Source of the DNA: Streptomyces adustus
GTDB lineage: Bacteria > Actinomycetota > Actinomycetes > Streptomycetales > Streptomycetaceae
Direction: 5' to 3'
NCBI RefSeq assembly: GCF_009377175.1
Contig: NZ_VJZD01000020.1
Location: 1-64,000 of the forward strand
Length of the DNA: 64,000 nucleotides
This document shows positions 31,568 to 40,488 of this stretch, in pieces; within the stretch, counting starts at the first letter, position 1, and each line of letters begins with the position of its first letter. The notes under the pieces are model-generated. The model searched no databases and was not told the DNA's origin. It saw only the letters and a list, made by a program, of their open reading frames with translations. The position numbers and the translations under genes are program-made.

Positions 31568-32218
31568 TCACGGCTTCTTGCGGGTTCGTGCGATGTGGCT
31601 CTCCAAGCCGACGATCGTCGCGTCCAGCGCACAGTTGAACATCGCGTCGATCACGTCCTTCGCGGGTGAGGTGGAGTCTTCCCCGTCGGGGTCGGCTGGT
31701 GCCGGCGGCAGGGTGGTCCACCGCTGCAGCGCTCCGGTCAGTTCGCTGACCAGCAGCCCCGTGAAGACCGCGCACAAGGAGGCAGCGACGCGCGGGATCT
31801 CCGAGGCCGGCAGTTCCGCGGCGGGCAGGATGTTGATGAGCCCCTGCCAAAAGGGGTCCTCCGGCTGGACGTAGTCGGCTCGCGCGAAGGAGTACGCCAT
31901 CAGTTTCGGATGGCTGTTCGATGCTTTACGGAAGTCCAGAGCCAGTTGGCGCAGGCGATCCTGCCAGGGGAGGTCCTCCCGCGCCCCCGCGTGGAACTGC
32001 GAGCCGACGCGCTCGGCCAGGCCGCGCAGCACCGCATCCTTGTTCGGCACGTGGTGGTACAGCGACATGGGGTTCGCATCCAGCGCGGTCGCGAGTTTGC
32101 GCATGCTGAGCGCCTCGACCCCGTCGGCCTCGATGAGCTGCAGCGCCATGGCGTAGATGCCGTCCTTGGTGAGCGGGACGTCCCTCTTCCTGGTTCCCCG
32201 GGGAGCCTTCTTTTCCAT
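31568..32218 (-). CDS. TetR-family repressor (copy 2)
   Basis: The 216-residue protein shares long segments with copy 1 (RGTRKRDVPLT, MRKLATALDANPMSLYHHVP) and the same domain order. The ATG at 32218 lies within an operator (32215-32229) with no ribosome site, as in copy 1, so this mRNA is also probably leaderless and self-regulated. Divergent from it lies only a collapsed P450-ADH remnant, so the protein has lost its original local target but may still act on the other operators. Confidence 0.82.
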   Translation of the reverse strand: MEKKAPRGTRKRDVPLTKDGIYAMALQLIEADGVEALSMRKLATALDANPMSLYHHVPNKDAVLRGLAERVGSQFHAGAREDLPWQDRLRQLALDFRKASNSHPKLMAYSFARADYVQPEDPFWQGLINILPAAELPASEIPRVAASLCAVFTGLLVSELTGALQRWTTLPPAPADPDGEDSTSPAKDVIDAMFNCALDATIVGLESHIARTRKKP

Positions 32219-32229
32219 ACGCTGTATGG
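32215..32229. promoter_or_regulatory. TetR operator at tetR copy 2
   Basis: CCATACGCTGTATGG overlaps the start codon of tetR copy 2. A half-like site (CTGCGGCATATGG) lies about 20 bases to the right. Confidence 0.8.
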
Positions 32230-32345
32230 TATCAGCTGCGGCATATGGAGATCTGGGGCGCCGCTGCAACGGCAGCTTCGCGCCCCGCTCTTTCTCGCCG
32301 CACACGGGCACGCCGATGATCGTCTAGTCCGAGCCCTGGCCTCCG

Positions 32346-32647
32346 CACGGCATTCCGACCCTCGGCCACACGCCGCAGATCCCGCTACCAGCCCGGTCGC
32401 GTACTTCGGCGAGCTGCCCAGGCGGTTCCCGGCGGGCATCCCGACCCTCCACTGCATACGCAAGCGGTTGTGCGGCCGCTACGGCGGCGCCCCCGAGTGC
32501 GTCACCGAGCTCGGGCAACTGACCGCCGCCAGCCGCCTCGACCTCACCCCTCCATCGCCGGCCGCATGCCCCTCGCCGACGCCGCCTGCGCAATGCGCCA
32601 GCCAACAGGCAAGATCGGTGACCCGGTCCGCCGCGGCCTCGCTCTGA
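32346..32647 (+). pseudogene. Collapsed P450-ADH fusion remnant
   Basis: The first 100 bases resemble the start of the CYP102 gene (LGHTPQIP, then SPVAYFGELPRRFPAGI). The last 195 bases resemble the end of the ADH gene (CGRYGGAPECVTELGQLTAA, SRLDLTPPS) down to its stop region at 32647. The roughly 4 kb that should lie between is gone, with a join near 32452. This is the deleted second copy of the P450-ADH unit, still in its original place beside tetR copy 2. Confidence 0.8.
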
Positions 32648-32680
32648 CGAGTCGTCCGCAGGTCGCCTCGGGCGGGGGAT

Positions 32681-33316
32681 TCAGGTGAGGTCGGGCAGGG
32701 CGCGCCGGGTGACCTCACGGGCGTCGTCGGCGGGGACGCCCAGCATGCGCAGGGCCATCTCGGCCAGGTCCGAGGCGGCCTCGTCGCCGTCGAGGTCGGG
32801 GCGGGCCAGCCTCAGCCCCACGAGGGACAGCAGGGTCCCGCCGAGGGCGGACAGGGCGATGGTCGGGTTGGTGCAGGTGAAGCGGCCCGTGGCAATGCCA
32901 ATCCCCAGGTCGCGGAAGGCTCGTGGGGACAGGCCGCTCTGGGCGTGAATGTGAGCCAGGCCGCGATCACGCAGGATCCGCATGAGTTCCGGATGGGAGT
33001 CGGCCATCCGTGCGGTGAGCCGGAAGCCCGCCGCGACGAGTTCGGCCGGGTCCTCGATCCCTTCGACACGCTGGTCGATGGCCTGACCGAACTCCTCCAG
33101 GGCGTCCGCTACCGCGGCGTCGAACAGCTCCGTCTTGGACTCGAAGTGGTTGTAGAAGGAGCCGAAACCGACGTCCGCTCGCTCGGCGATGGTCTGGATG
33201 CTGGCGCTGGTGTCCCCGGTCTCCGCGAGGATCTGCCGGGCCGCACGGACGAGCGCCTGGCGGGTCTCGGCGCGGCGCCGCTCGAAGCGGTTCTTGGGCG
33301 GGGCTGACGTCGGCAT
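32681..33316 (-). CDS. TetR-family regulator of the aromatic operon
   Basis: The 211-residue protein has an HTH in residues 10-60 (RAETRQALVRAARQILAETG, DVGFGSFYNHFESKTELF) and a helical sensor domain. It is divergent from the VOC dioxygenase operon, with an AT-rich palindrome (33357-33370) between. It most likely represses the operon and responds to its substrate or an intermediate. Confidence 0.85.
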   Translation of the reverse strand: MPTSAPPKNRFERRRAETRQALVRAARQILAETGDTSASIQTIAERADVGFGSFYNHFESKTELFDAAVADALEEFGQAIDQRVEGIEDPAELVAAGFRLTARMADSHPELMRILRDRGLAHIHAQSGLSPRAFRDLGIGIATGRFTCTNPTIALSALGGTLLSLVGLRLARPDLDGDEAASDLAEMALRMLGVPADDAREVTRRALPDLT

Positions 33317-33356
33317 GCCGCGAGTGTAACAACCGCCGCGATGAGGCTGCCATTAC

Positions 33357-33370
33357 TGATGAGATCATCA
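33357..33370. promoter_or_regulatory. Operator between tetR and the aromatic operon
   Basis: TGATGAGATCATCA is an inverted repeat with a 2-base centre in an AT-rich stretch. A looser copy (TGATGATTTCCTCATTA) lies at 33412-33428, 26 bases before the first operon gene. Confidence 0.7.
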
Positions 33371-33453
33371 ATTATTTGGGTCCACCCTATTGACGATGAG
33401 TAACGCCAATGTTGATGATTTCCTCATTAAAGCAGTGTTGCTTGGAGGACACC

Positions 33454-34599
33454 ATGTCCCACACCCCCGTCAACAGGCCCGATCCTCAGACGCCCCACCA
33501 AGACCTCCACAGCGAGCAGGGCGCCCTGCGCGCAGAGCACCCCGGACGTTCCCGGAATCCCGTGATCAAGGCGGCGGACCTGGCCTGGCTCGAGTTCGAG
33601 AAGCCGGACCTGGACCGGGCCGAGGTCTTCGCGCGTGACTTCGGGTTCGCGGTCGCCGCCCGCACCGCGGGGGAGCTGTGGCTGCGCGGCACCTTTGCGG
33701 GCTCACCCTGCATGGTCATCCGGCGGGGGCGTGCGTCCCGGTTCATCGGGCCGGCGTTCCGTGCGGCCGAGCGGGCCGACCTGGACCGGCTGGCCCGCGC
33801 CACCGGCAGTACCGTCCGGGACATCGGCGTACCGGGCGGCGGGCAGTCCGTCGCCCTGCTCGATCCCTCGGGCCTGCCGGTCCGGGTCGTGCACTGCGCC
33901 GAGCAGCTGCCCGCGCTGGCCGAGCAGGAGCCGCTGATCCTCAACTTCGGTACCGATCAACGTCGTACGAACGCCACCCAGCGTCCGCCCCGTGAGCCGT
34001 CCCGTATCCAGCGGCTGGGCCATGTGGTGCTGGAGACCCGGGTGTTCGCCCGCACCCTGGACTGGTACCTGGACACCCTCGGGATGATCGTGTCCGACTT
34101 CCTGTTCCTGGACGGGCAGCGCGGGCGCGGGCCGACGATGGCGTTCATCCGGTGCGACCAGGGGAGCGTGGCCGTCGATCACCACACGCTGGCCCTGCAC
34201 CTGGGGCCCGGGACCGGGTACGTCCACTCGGCCTACCAGGTCACCGACCTCGACGCGATCGCCGCCGGTGGGGAGTACCTGGCCGAGCGCGGCTACAAGC
34301 GCAGCTGGGGCATCGGCCGGCACATCCAGGGCAGCCAGCTGTTCGACTACTGGCGCGACCCCGACCACTTCATGCTGGAGCACTTCGCCGACGGTGACCT
34401 CTTCTCCTGCGACCTGGAGCCCGGCTGGGCGCCGATGTCGGCGAGCGGCCTGGCCCAGTGGGGTCCGCCGGTCACCCGCGACTTCCTGGGCACCAGCCCT
34501 TCCCCCGCCAAGCTGCGCGAGGTCATGACGGCCTTGCGCGGCGACAACGAACTCGACCCCGCACGCCTGCTGGGCCTGATGAAAGCGATGAGTTCATGA
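33454..34599 (+). CDS. VOC-family extradiol dioxygenase
   Basis: The 381-residue protein has two vicinal-oxygen-chelate modules. The N-terminal one (about 38-155) is degenerate; the C-terminal one (about 185-310) keeps the probable metal ligands: His in RLGHVVLET, His in YVHSAYQV and Glu in FMLEHFADG. This is the pattern of type I extradiol ring-cleavage dioxygenases acting on catechol-like rings with Fe(II). GGAGGA precedes the ATG at 33454. The stop overlaps the start of the next gene (ATGA), so translation is coupled. Confidence 0.85.
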   Translation: MSHTPVNRPDPQTPHQDLHSEQGALRAEHPGRSRNPVIKAADLAWLEFEKPDLDRAEVFARDFGFAVAARTAGELWLRGTFAGSPCMVIRRGRASRFIGPAFRAAERADLDRLARATGSTVRDIGVPGGGQSVALLDPSGLPVRVVHCAEQLPALAEQEPLILNFGTDQRRTNATQRPPREPSRIQRLGHVVLETRVFARTLDWYLDTLGMIVSDFLFLDGQRGRGPTMAFIRCDQGSVAVDHHTLALHLGPGTGYVHSAYQVTDLDAIAAGGEYLAERGYKRSWGIGRHIQGSQLFDYWRDPDHFMLEHFADGDLFSCDLEPGWAPMSASGLAQWGPPVTRDFLGTSPSPAKLREVMTALRGDNELDPARLLGLMKAMSS

Positions 34600-35534
34600 G
34601 CACCAACGTTCTGCGTACCACCGACGGCTGGTGGGTCGTCCGGCACGAACGCGCCGTCCGCATCGACACCAAGGCCGTCACCACCGCCGAACTGCTCGCC
34701 GACCGCGACGCGGTCCGCGAGGCCGCCGCCTCCGCCGAGAGCGGCATGCCCGTCGCCGACCTGGTGGCCCTGCCTCCGGTCACCACCCCGTGCCGGGTGG
34801 TCGCCCAGATGGTCAACTACCGAAGCCACGCCAAGGATTCGGGCTTCACCGGCGACATCCCGCCCACCTTCTTCCGCAAGGCGTCCGGCTCGGTCAGCGG
34901 CCCCCATGACACGATCATCCGTCCCGCACACGTGAAGTTCCTCGACTACGAGGTGGAACTCGGCCTCGTCATGGGCGCGCCCCTGCCCGTGGGCACCATC
35001 GTCGAGGAGCAGGACCTGCCGCGCTACGTCGCCGGCCTTGTCCTGACCAACGACGTCAGCGCCCGCGACGTCCAGCTGACCAAGACCCAGTTCTACGAGA
35101 GCAAGTCCTATCCGACCTTCACACCGACGGGTCCGTACCTGGCGCTGCTGGAGCCCGAGGACTTCACCCATCTGCTGAACCTGCGGCTGCGGCTGTCGGT
35201 CAACGGCGTGCCACGCCAGGACCGCACGCTGACCGACATGATCGTGCGGCCCGCACAGGCGCTCACCCTGCTCGCCCGCTTCCAGACCCTCGCCCCGGGC
35301 GACCTGCTGCTGACCGGGACTCCCGGCGGCACGGCCCTGAAGGCCCCGCCCAAGGCGGCCGAGAAGATCGCTGCGCTGCTGCCGCCCGCACTGAAGTGGA
35401 AGGCGTTCTTCAAGGGTCAGGCCAAGAACCCCAAGTACCTGCGCAACGGTGACCTCGTCACCGCCACGATCGCCACCCCGGACGGACGGATCGACCTCGG
35501 CGAGCAGCGCACCCCCATTGCGGACGCATCATGA
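34596..35534 (+). CDS. Fumarylacetoacetate hydrolase-family protein
   Basis: The 312-residue protein has the FAH fold: VAQMVNYRSHAKDSG, the metal-binding FLDYEVELGLVMG (acidic residues in DYEVELG), NDVSARDVQ, and LLTGTPGGTALKAP. Members hydrolyse C-C bonds in ring-cleavage products such as fumarylacetoacetate or act as hydratases/decarboxylases. It overlaps both neighbours by four bases and should act directly after the VOC dioxygenase. Confidence 0.88.
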   Translation: MSTNVLRTTDGWWVVRHERAVRIDTKAVTTAELLADRDAVREAAASAESGMPVADLVALPPVTTPCRVVAQMVNYRSHAKDSGFTGDIPPTFFRKASGSVSGPHDTIIRPAHVKFLDYEVELGLVMGAPLPVGTIVEEQDLPRYVAGLVLTNDVSARDVQLTKTQFYESKSYPTFTPTGPYLALLEPEDFTHLLNLRLRLSVNGVPRQDRTLTDMIVRPAQALTLLARFQTLAPGDLLLTGTPGGTALKAPPKAAEKIAALLPPALKWKAFFKGQAKNPKYLRNGDLVTATIATPDGRIDLGEQRTPIADAS

Positions 35535-37189
35535 AAGCCGCATCCCGTAGACCTGTGGTGATCATCGGTGCGGGACCCGTCGGGGTCATGGCCGCCCTGC
35601 TGCTCGCCCGGCACGGAGTGCGCAGCCTGGTCCTCGAACGGCACCGGGACGTCTACCCCCTGCCGCGGGCCGTCGTCGTGGACGACGAGATCCGCCGGAT
35701 CCTGCAGAGCGCCGGTGTCCACGAGGAGTTTGCCGCCCTCGCCCGCCCGGCGCCCGGACTGCGGCTGCTGGACGCCCAGCGCCGTGTGATCGCCGAATTT
35801 CCGCGGTCCATGCACGGACACCACGGCTTCCCGCAGACCAGCATGTTCGACCAGCCCGAACTGGAACGCCTGCTGCGTGACGCCCTGACGCGCCGCCCGG
35901 AGTGCGAGCTGTGGAGCGGGGTGGAGGTCGTGTCCGTCACCCAGTCCGTCGCACGGGACACCGGCGGACCGAACGATCCGACGGGTCCGGTCCGGGTCAC
36001 CCTTCGGCGCGACGGCACCGACGAGGACGAGCACCTGTGGGCCGATGCCGTCCTCGGCTGCGACGGTGCGGGCAGTCTCACCCGCGACGCCATCGGCGCC
36101 CTGTGGGAGGACCTGCACTTCGAGGAGAGCTGGCGGGTCATCGACGTGCGCACCAGCCGCCCGGTACGCACCTGGGAAGGCGCCGAGCAGATCTGCTCCC
36201 CAACCCAGCCGGCCACCTTCATGCGCGTCAGCGAGGACCGCTACCGCTGGGAGTTCCGGCTGGCCGACGACCCAAACCTGGATGGCCCCGACGGATGGGA
36301 GCGCCTGCGCGAGCTGGTCGCCCCCTGGGTGGACCTGCCGCCCGACGCCTCGCCGGACGCCGACTTCGAGGTGATCCGGCAGGCGCAGTACACCTTCCGG
36401 GCCCGCCTCGCCGACCGGTGGCGCCGAGGGCGTGTCTTCCTGCTGGGCGACGCCGCCCACCTCACCCCGCCCTTCGTCGGGCAGGGCCTGTGCGCGGGCC
36501 TGCGCGACGCCCAAAACCTCACCTGGAAGCTCGCCCAGGTGCTCCAGCGGGGCGCACACGAGGGGCTGCTGGACACCTACGAACGCGAGCGCAAGCCGCA
36601 CGCCCGCCATGTCATCCGCGTGGCGGTCGCCGTCGGCTGGGCCATGACCGGCGGACAGGACCGCGCTGCGGCGTTCCGCCGGGCCGTCGTGGGCACGGCC
36701 TGTCGCATCCCCGGTGTGACCGCGGCGGTGAGCCGTGACCTCAGTCCCGCCCTGACCGCCGGTCCACTCGTACGGCGCCGCCCCAGGCTGACCGGCCGGG
36801 TGTTGGCCGGCACCTTCGGCCCGCAACCCTGGGTACGGCACGACGGCAGGCGAGTGCGCCTCGATGACGTCCTCGGGGACTCCTTCGCCGTCGTGACCGC
36901 TGTGCCGCCCACTGCGCAGATGACAGCCGTGGCCACGGCACTCGGCGCCCCGACGATCCGCGTCGACGAACTGGGCGACGACGGCACCCTGGCCGGCTGG
37001 CTGGCACGCGGCCGTGCGGACGCCGTCCTGCTGCGCCCCGACCGCGTCGTGATGGACACCGTCCCGGCCGGCAGCGGCGACTTCACGGACACCGCCGCCT
37101 GGGCCCCCCTGCTGCATACGGCCCGCCATCCCGCCGATGCCCGGCCCGCCCGACGAGGAGCTCCACACCATGACCACCCCGCCCCCTGA
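35531..37189 (+). CDS. FAD-dependent aromatic monooxygenase (MhpA-like)
   Basis: The 552-residue protein has the GxGxxG FAD site (VVIIGAGPVGVMAALLLARH), a Pro-Arg-Ala segment typical of this group (YPLPRAVVVDDEI), and the GD motif GRVFLLGDAAHLTPPFVGQG followed by AGLRDAQNLTWKLAQVL. It belongs to the group A flavin hydroxylases that act on phenolic rings, such as 3-(3-hydroxyphenyl)propionate hydroxylase. It would add the second hydroxyl that prepares the ring for the VOC dioxygenase. Its last 20 bases overlap the next gene. Confidence 0.9.
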   Translation: MKAASRRPVVIIGAGPVGVMAALLLARHGVRSLVLERHRDVYPLPRAVVVDDEIRRILQSAGVHEEFAALARPAPGLRLLDAQRRVIAEFPRSMHGHHGFPQTSMFDQPELERLLRDALTRRPECELWSGVEVVSVTQSVARDTGGPNDPTGPVRVTLRRDGTDEDEHLWADAVLGCDGAGSLTRDAIGALWEDLHFEESWRVIDVRTSRPVRTWEGAEQICSPTQPATFMRVSEDRYRWEFRLADDPNLDGPDGWERLRELVAPWVDLPPDASPDADFEVIRQAQYTFRARLADRWRRGRVFLLGDAAHLTPPFVGQGLCAGLRDAQNLTWKLAQVLQRGAHEGLLDTYERERKPHARHVIRVAVAVGWAMTGGQDRAAAFRRAVVGTACRIPGVTAAVSRDLSPALTAGPLVRRRPRLTGRVLAGTFGPQPWVRHDGRRVRLDDVLGDSFAVVTAVPPTAQMTAVATALGAPTIRVDELGDDGTLAGWLARGRADAVLLRPDRVVMDTVPAGSGDFTDTAAWAPLLHTARHPADARPARRGAPHHDHPAP

Positions 37190-39218
37190 GCCGTATGCGG
37201 AACCCTTCTTCACTCCCGACCCGAAGTCGGCCGCCCACAGCCGCATCACGGATTTCGCCCGATGGGCGACCCGGCACCGGAGAGCCGAAGGGATCCAGGA
37301 CCCCACGGACTACCAGGCCCTGTACCAGTGGTCCGTGACCGACCTCGAAGGATTCTGGGCCGCGGTGTGGGAGTACTTCGACATCGACGCGACCACTCCC
37401 TACGAGCGGGTGCTGGCCGAGGAGACCATGCCCGGCGCCCGCTGGTTCCCCGGCGCCACCCTCAACTACGCCCACCATGCCCTGCGCAACCTGCACCCGG
37501 ACGCCCCCGCGATCACCGCGCTGGACGAGACCGGCGCCGGCTACGAGATCACAGGCCAGCAGGTGCGCGCCCGGGTCGCCTCCATGGCAGCCACTCTGCG
37601 CGACTTGGGCGTGGCACAGGGCGACCGGGTGGTCGGCTACCTGCCCAACACCCCCCACGCCGTCATCGCCTTCCTCGCCACCGCAAGCCTGGGTGCGGTG
37701 TGGTCGGTGTGCGGCCAGGACTACGCACCCAAGGCCGCAGCCGACCGTTTCGCCCAGCTCCAGCCGACGGTGCTCATCACCGCTGACGGCTACCTCTTCA
37801 ACGGCGCCACCCACGACCGCCGCGCCGCCTCGCTCGAACTCGCCGCCGCCCTGCCGACGCTGAACGCCACAGTGCTCGTGGACCACGTGGGCCTTGCGTG
37901 GCCCGAGAGTGGGGACTCGGGGCTGACGGTTCCCTGGGAGGACGCGGTCAGCCGTGCCGAGTACCTCACCATCGCCCCGGTGCCGTTCGACCACCCCCTG
38001 TGGGTCGTCTTCTCCTCCGGCACCACCGGACTGCCCAAGGGCATCGTCCACGGGCACGGCGGGGTCCTGCTCGAGCACCTCAAGACCCTCGGCCTGCACA
38101 CCGACCTGGGCACCGGGGACCGCCTGCTGTGGTACACGACCACCCACTGGATGATGTGGAACCTGGTCGTCTCCACCCTGCTGACCGGTGCCACCACCTG
38201 CACCTACGACGGCAGCCCGGTACCACAGGCGCGTCCGGATGTCTTGTGGGAGCTGGCTGCCCGTCACAAGGTCACCGTCTTCGGCACCAGTCCTCAGTAC
38301 CTGCTGACCATGGCCAAGCTGGGCATCGAACCCTCCGTGCACGACCTGTCGGCCATCCGCGTCGTCGGCTGCACCGGCTCCGCTCTGCCCGCCTCCGCCT
38401 ACCCCTGGGTCCGCGACCACGTGGGCGCAGGCGTCCAGCTGGCCTCCACCAGCGGCGGCACAGACATCGTCTCCGGCTTCGCCGGCAGCGCCTCCACGAC
38501 CCCCGTCTGGGCGGGAGAGCTGTCCGCCCCCAGCCTCGGCGTGACCCTGGCCGCCTACGGCGCCGACGCCACCCCTGTCATCGACCAGGTCGGCGAACTG
38601 GTCGTCACCCGGCCCATGCCGTCCATGCCGCTGTACTTCTGGAACGACCCCGACGGCAGCCGCTACCGAGACGCCTACTTCGGCGCCTACCCCGGCGTGT
38701 GGAAGCACGGCGACTGGATCACACTCACCTCGCGCGGCTCGGTGATCGTCCACGGCCGCTCCGACGCAACCCTCAACCGCAACGGAGTGCGCCTGGGCAG
38801 TGCCGACATCCACGACGTCGTCGAACGCCTCCCCGAGATCACCGAGGCCCTCGTCATCGGTGCGGAGGAACCCGATGGTGGCTACTGGATGCCGCTCTTC
38901 GTGGTCCTCGCCGACGGGGTCGCCCTGGACGACTCCCTGCGCGTGCGGATCCGCGACGCGATCCGCACCGGCGCCTCACCCCGCCACGTCCCCGACGAGA
39001 TCCTCGCCGTACAGGCTCTTCCGCACACGAAGACCGGCAAGAAGCTCGAGGTTCCCGTCAAGCGCCTGCTCCAAGGCGCCCCTGCCGAGCAGGTCCTGAA
39101 CCCCTCGGCGGTCGACAATCCCGACCTGATCGCCTACTTCGCCCGCCTGGGCGCGGAGCGGAACAAGCGGTCAGCGCACGACACAGGACGTCGGCCAGGG
39201 GACCACATGCGCCCGTGA
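37170..39218 (+). CDS. Acetoacetyl-CoA synthetase
   Basis: The 682-residue adenylate-forming enzyme shows the acetoacetyl-CoA synthetase pattern: NYAHHALRN near 105, the AMP-binding motif VVFSSGTTGLPKGIVHGHGG, TTTHWMMWNLVVSTLL, and the C-terminal GRSDATLNRNGVRLGSADIH with PRHVPDEILAV and HTKTGKKLEVPVKRLL, whose Lys is the acylation/catalytic site. It joins acetoacetate to CoA. In an operon with an FAH-type hydrolase it would capture acetoacetate released by ring breakdown. ATG at 37170. Confidence 0.92.
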   Translation: MTTPPPEPYAEPFFTPDPKSAAHSRITDFARWATRHRRAEGIQDPTDYQALYQWSVTDLEGFWAAVWEYFDIDATTPYERVLAEETMPGARWFPGATLNYAHHALRNLHPDAPAITALDETGAGYEITGQQVRARVASMAATLRDLGVAQGDRVVGYLPNTPHAVIAFLATASLGAVWSVCGQDYAPKAAADRFAQLQPTVLITADGYLFNGATHDRRAASLELAAALPTLNATVLVDHVGLAWPESGDSGLTVPWEDAVSRAEYLTIAPVPFDHPLWVVFSSGTTGLPKGIVHGHGGVLLEHLKTLGLHTDLGTGDRLLWYTTTHWMMWNLVVSTLLTGATTCTYDGSPVPQARPDVLWELAARHKVTVFGTSPQYLLTMAKLGIEPSVHDLSAIRVVGCTGSALPASAYPWVRDHVGAGVQLASTSGGTDIVSGFAGSASTTPVWAGELSAPSLGVTLAAYGADATPVIDQVGELVVTRPMPSMPLYFWNDPDGSRYRDAYFGAYPGVWKHGDWITLTSRGSVIVHGRSDATLNRNGVRLGSADIHDVVERLPEITEALVIGAEEPDGGYWMPLFVVLADGVALDDSLRVRIRDAIRTGASPRHVPDEILAVQALPHTKTGKKLEVPVKRLLQGAPAEQVLNPSAVDNPDLIAYFARLGAERNKRSAHDTGRRPGDHMRP

Positions 39219-39322
39219 CAGCACTGGGTCCTTGTGCCCTGCCCGGCTCCGTACCCCCCAGGGGGTGGTGCCGGGGCGGTCAACCCGCCCCGGCACCACA
39301 CACAACCGAAGTAAAGAGAGAA

Positions 39323-39949
39323 ATGATGAGCATGACCGACCGCGAACCGCAGGCCCTCGATGTCCTCGACGACGTCGGACGAAAGGTGCTGTTCACCGAG
39401 GCCCGCACCGCGAACACCTTCGCCGAGGTGGCCGTTGCCGACGACGAACTGGACATGATCTGGGAACTCGCCCGCTGGTCGCCGAGCGCCGCCAACGGTC
39501 AGCCTCTGCGCGTGCTCTTCGTGCGGACCCGAGAGGGCAAGGAGCGACTCGTCCGGCATCTCGACGAGGGCAACAGGGGCAAGACACTCAGTGCGCCGGC
39601 CGTGGCGGTCCTGGCGTACGACCTCGACTTCCACGAGCAGATGCCGACCGTCTTCCCGGCCCGCGGGGACATGCTGCGAGCGGCGTTCGCCGACCAGACC
39701 GACGCGCGCGAGAGCATCGCGGCCTACAACTCGGCACTGCAGACCGGGGTCTTCCTGCTCGCGGTCCGTGCGGCGGGGTTCGCGGCCGGTCCCATGGCGG
39801 GCTTCGACAAGGCTGGTGTGGACGAGGAGTTCTTCGCCGGTACCAGCTGGCGCTCGCATCTGGTGGTCAACATCGGTCACCCCGGTGCCGACCCGTGGTT
39901 CCCGCGGCTGCCCCGCGTGCCCGTCGAGCACGCCCTCGCCTGGGCCTGA
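39323..39949 (+). CDS. Nitroreductase-family flavoprotein (RutE/HadB-like)
   Basis: The 208-residue protein has the RutE-type nitroreductase pattern: LFTEARTANTFAEVAVADDE, WSPSAANGQPLRVLFVRT, SALQTGVFLLAVRAAGFAAG and PMAGFDKAGVDEEFF. These FMN enzymes reduce malonic semialdehyde, quinones or nitro compounds. It ends the operon 104 bases after the synthetase. A likely role is reduction of a quinone or a semialdehyde by-product, but this is inference. Confidence 0.88.
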   Translation: MMSMTDREPQALDVLDDVGRKVLFTEARTANTFAEVAVADDELDMIWELARWSPSAANGQPLRVLFVRTREGKERLVRHLDEGNRGKTLSAPAVAVLAYDLDFHEQMPTVFPARGDMLRAAFADQTDARESIAAYNSALQTGVFLLAVRAAGFAAGPMAGFDKAGVDEEFFAGTSWRSHLVVNIGHPGADPWFPRLPRVPVEHALAWA

Positions 39950-40488
39950 CGGCACTGCAGCCGCCTGGTCGCGCGGGATCCTAAGTCCGATCAGGCCGGG
40001 AGTGGTCGGCGTAGAAGTGAGAGGCGCCATGCCGTGGTCGCCGGGCTCTCCTGAGTACCGGCGACCACGACTACCGCCGGGATCGTGGTGACGGCCACCG
40101 CCGGGACCAGGGCACCAAGGTCTCGTAGCGCCATCGCGGAAGGGACTGCGACGGCGGGAGCCACCACAACCACGACCGGCAGTGGCCGCTGCCACGAACA
40201 TGTCTCTTTCCAGGCAACCAAGGTGCCTGCCTCCCTGTGATGCCCCCGGCGGTCAGCGGTGGTTTGGTCGCTCCTGCCGACCGGCCGGACACCCTGGCGA
40301 CAGCGCGAGATGTAGCTCCCGCGAGCGCTCTCGTGCCGTCCGCCACCGGTTCTGCCGCAACCATCCCCATACGGCTCGAGGCGTCAGGAGCGAGCCGATG
40401 CGCCGTTGCAGGCCGAGACCGCTCTACCAGCTGCCTGTACCCGTAGCGACGTTTAGCGTGACCATCCTGAGGCTGGCACACTGAATGT
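39950..40488. other. Gene-poor stretch
   Basis: No frame in this 540-base stretch has consistent codon use. A Val-rich leftward frame at 39991-40221 is the shadow of GAC/CAC-rich DNA. It may include the terminator region of the aromatic operon and the promoter of the next gene. Confidence 0.5.

Noticed and set aside
39991..40221. Val-rich leftward frame that looks like a membrane protein
   Set aside because: The hydrophobic look comes from GAC/CAC-rich DNA on the other strand; no ribosome site or conserved pattern.
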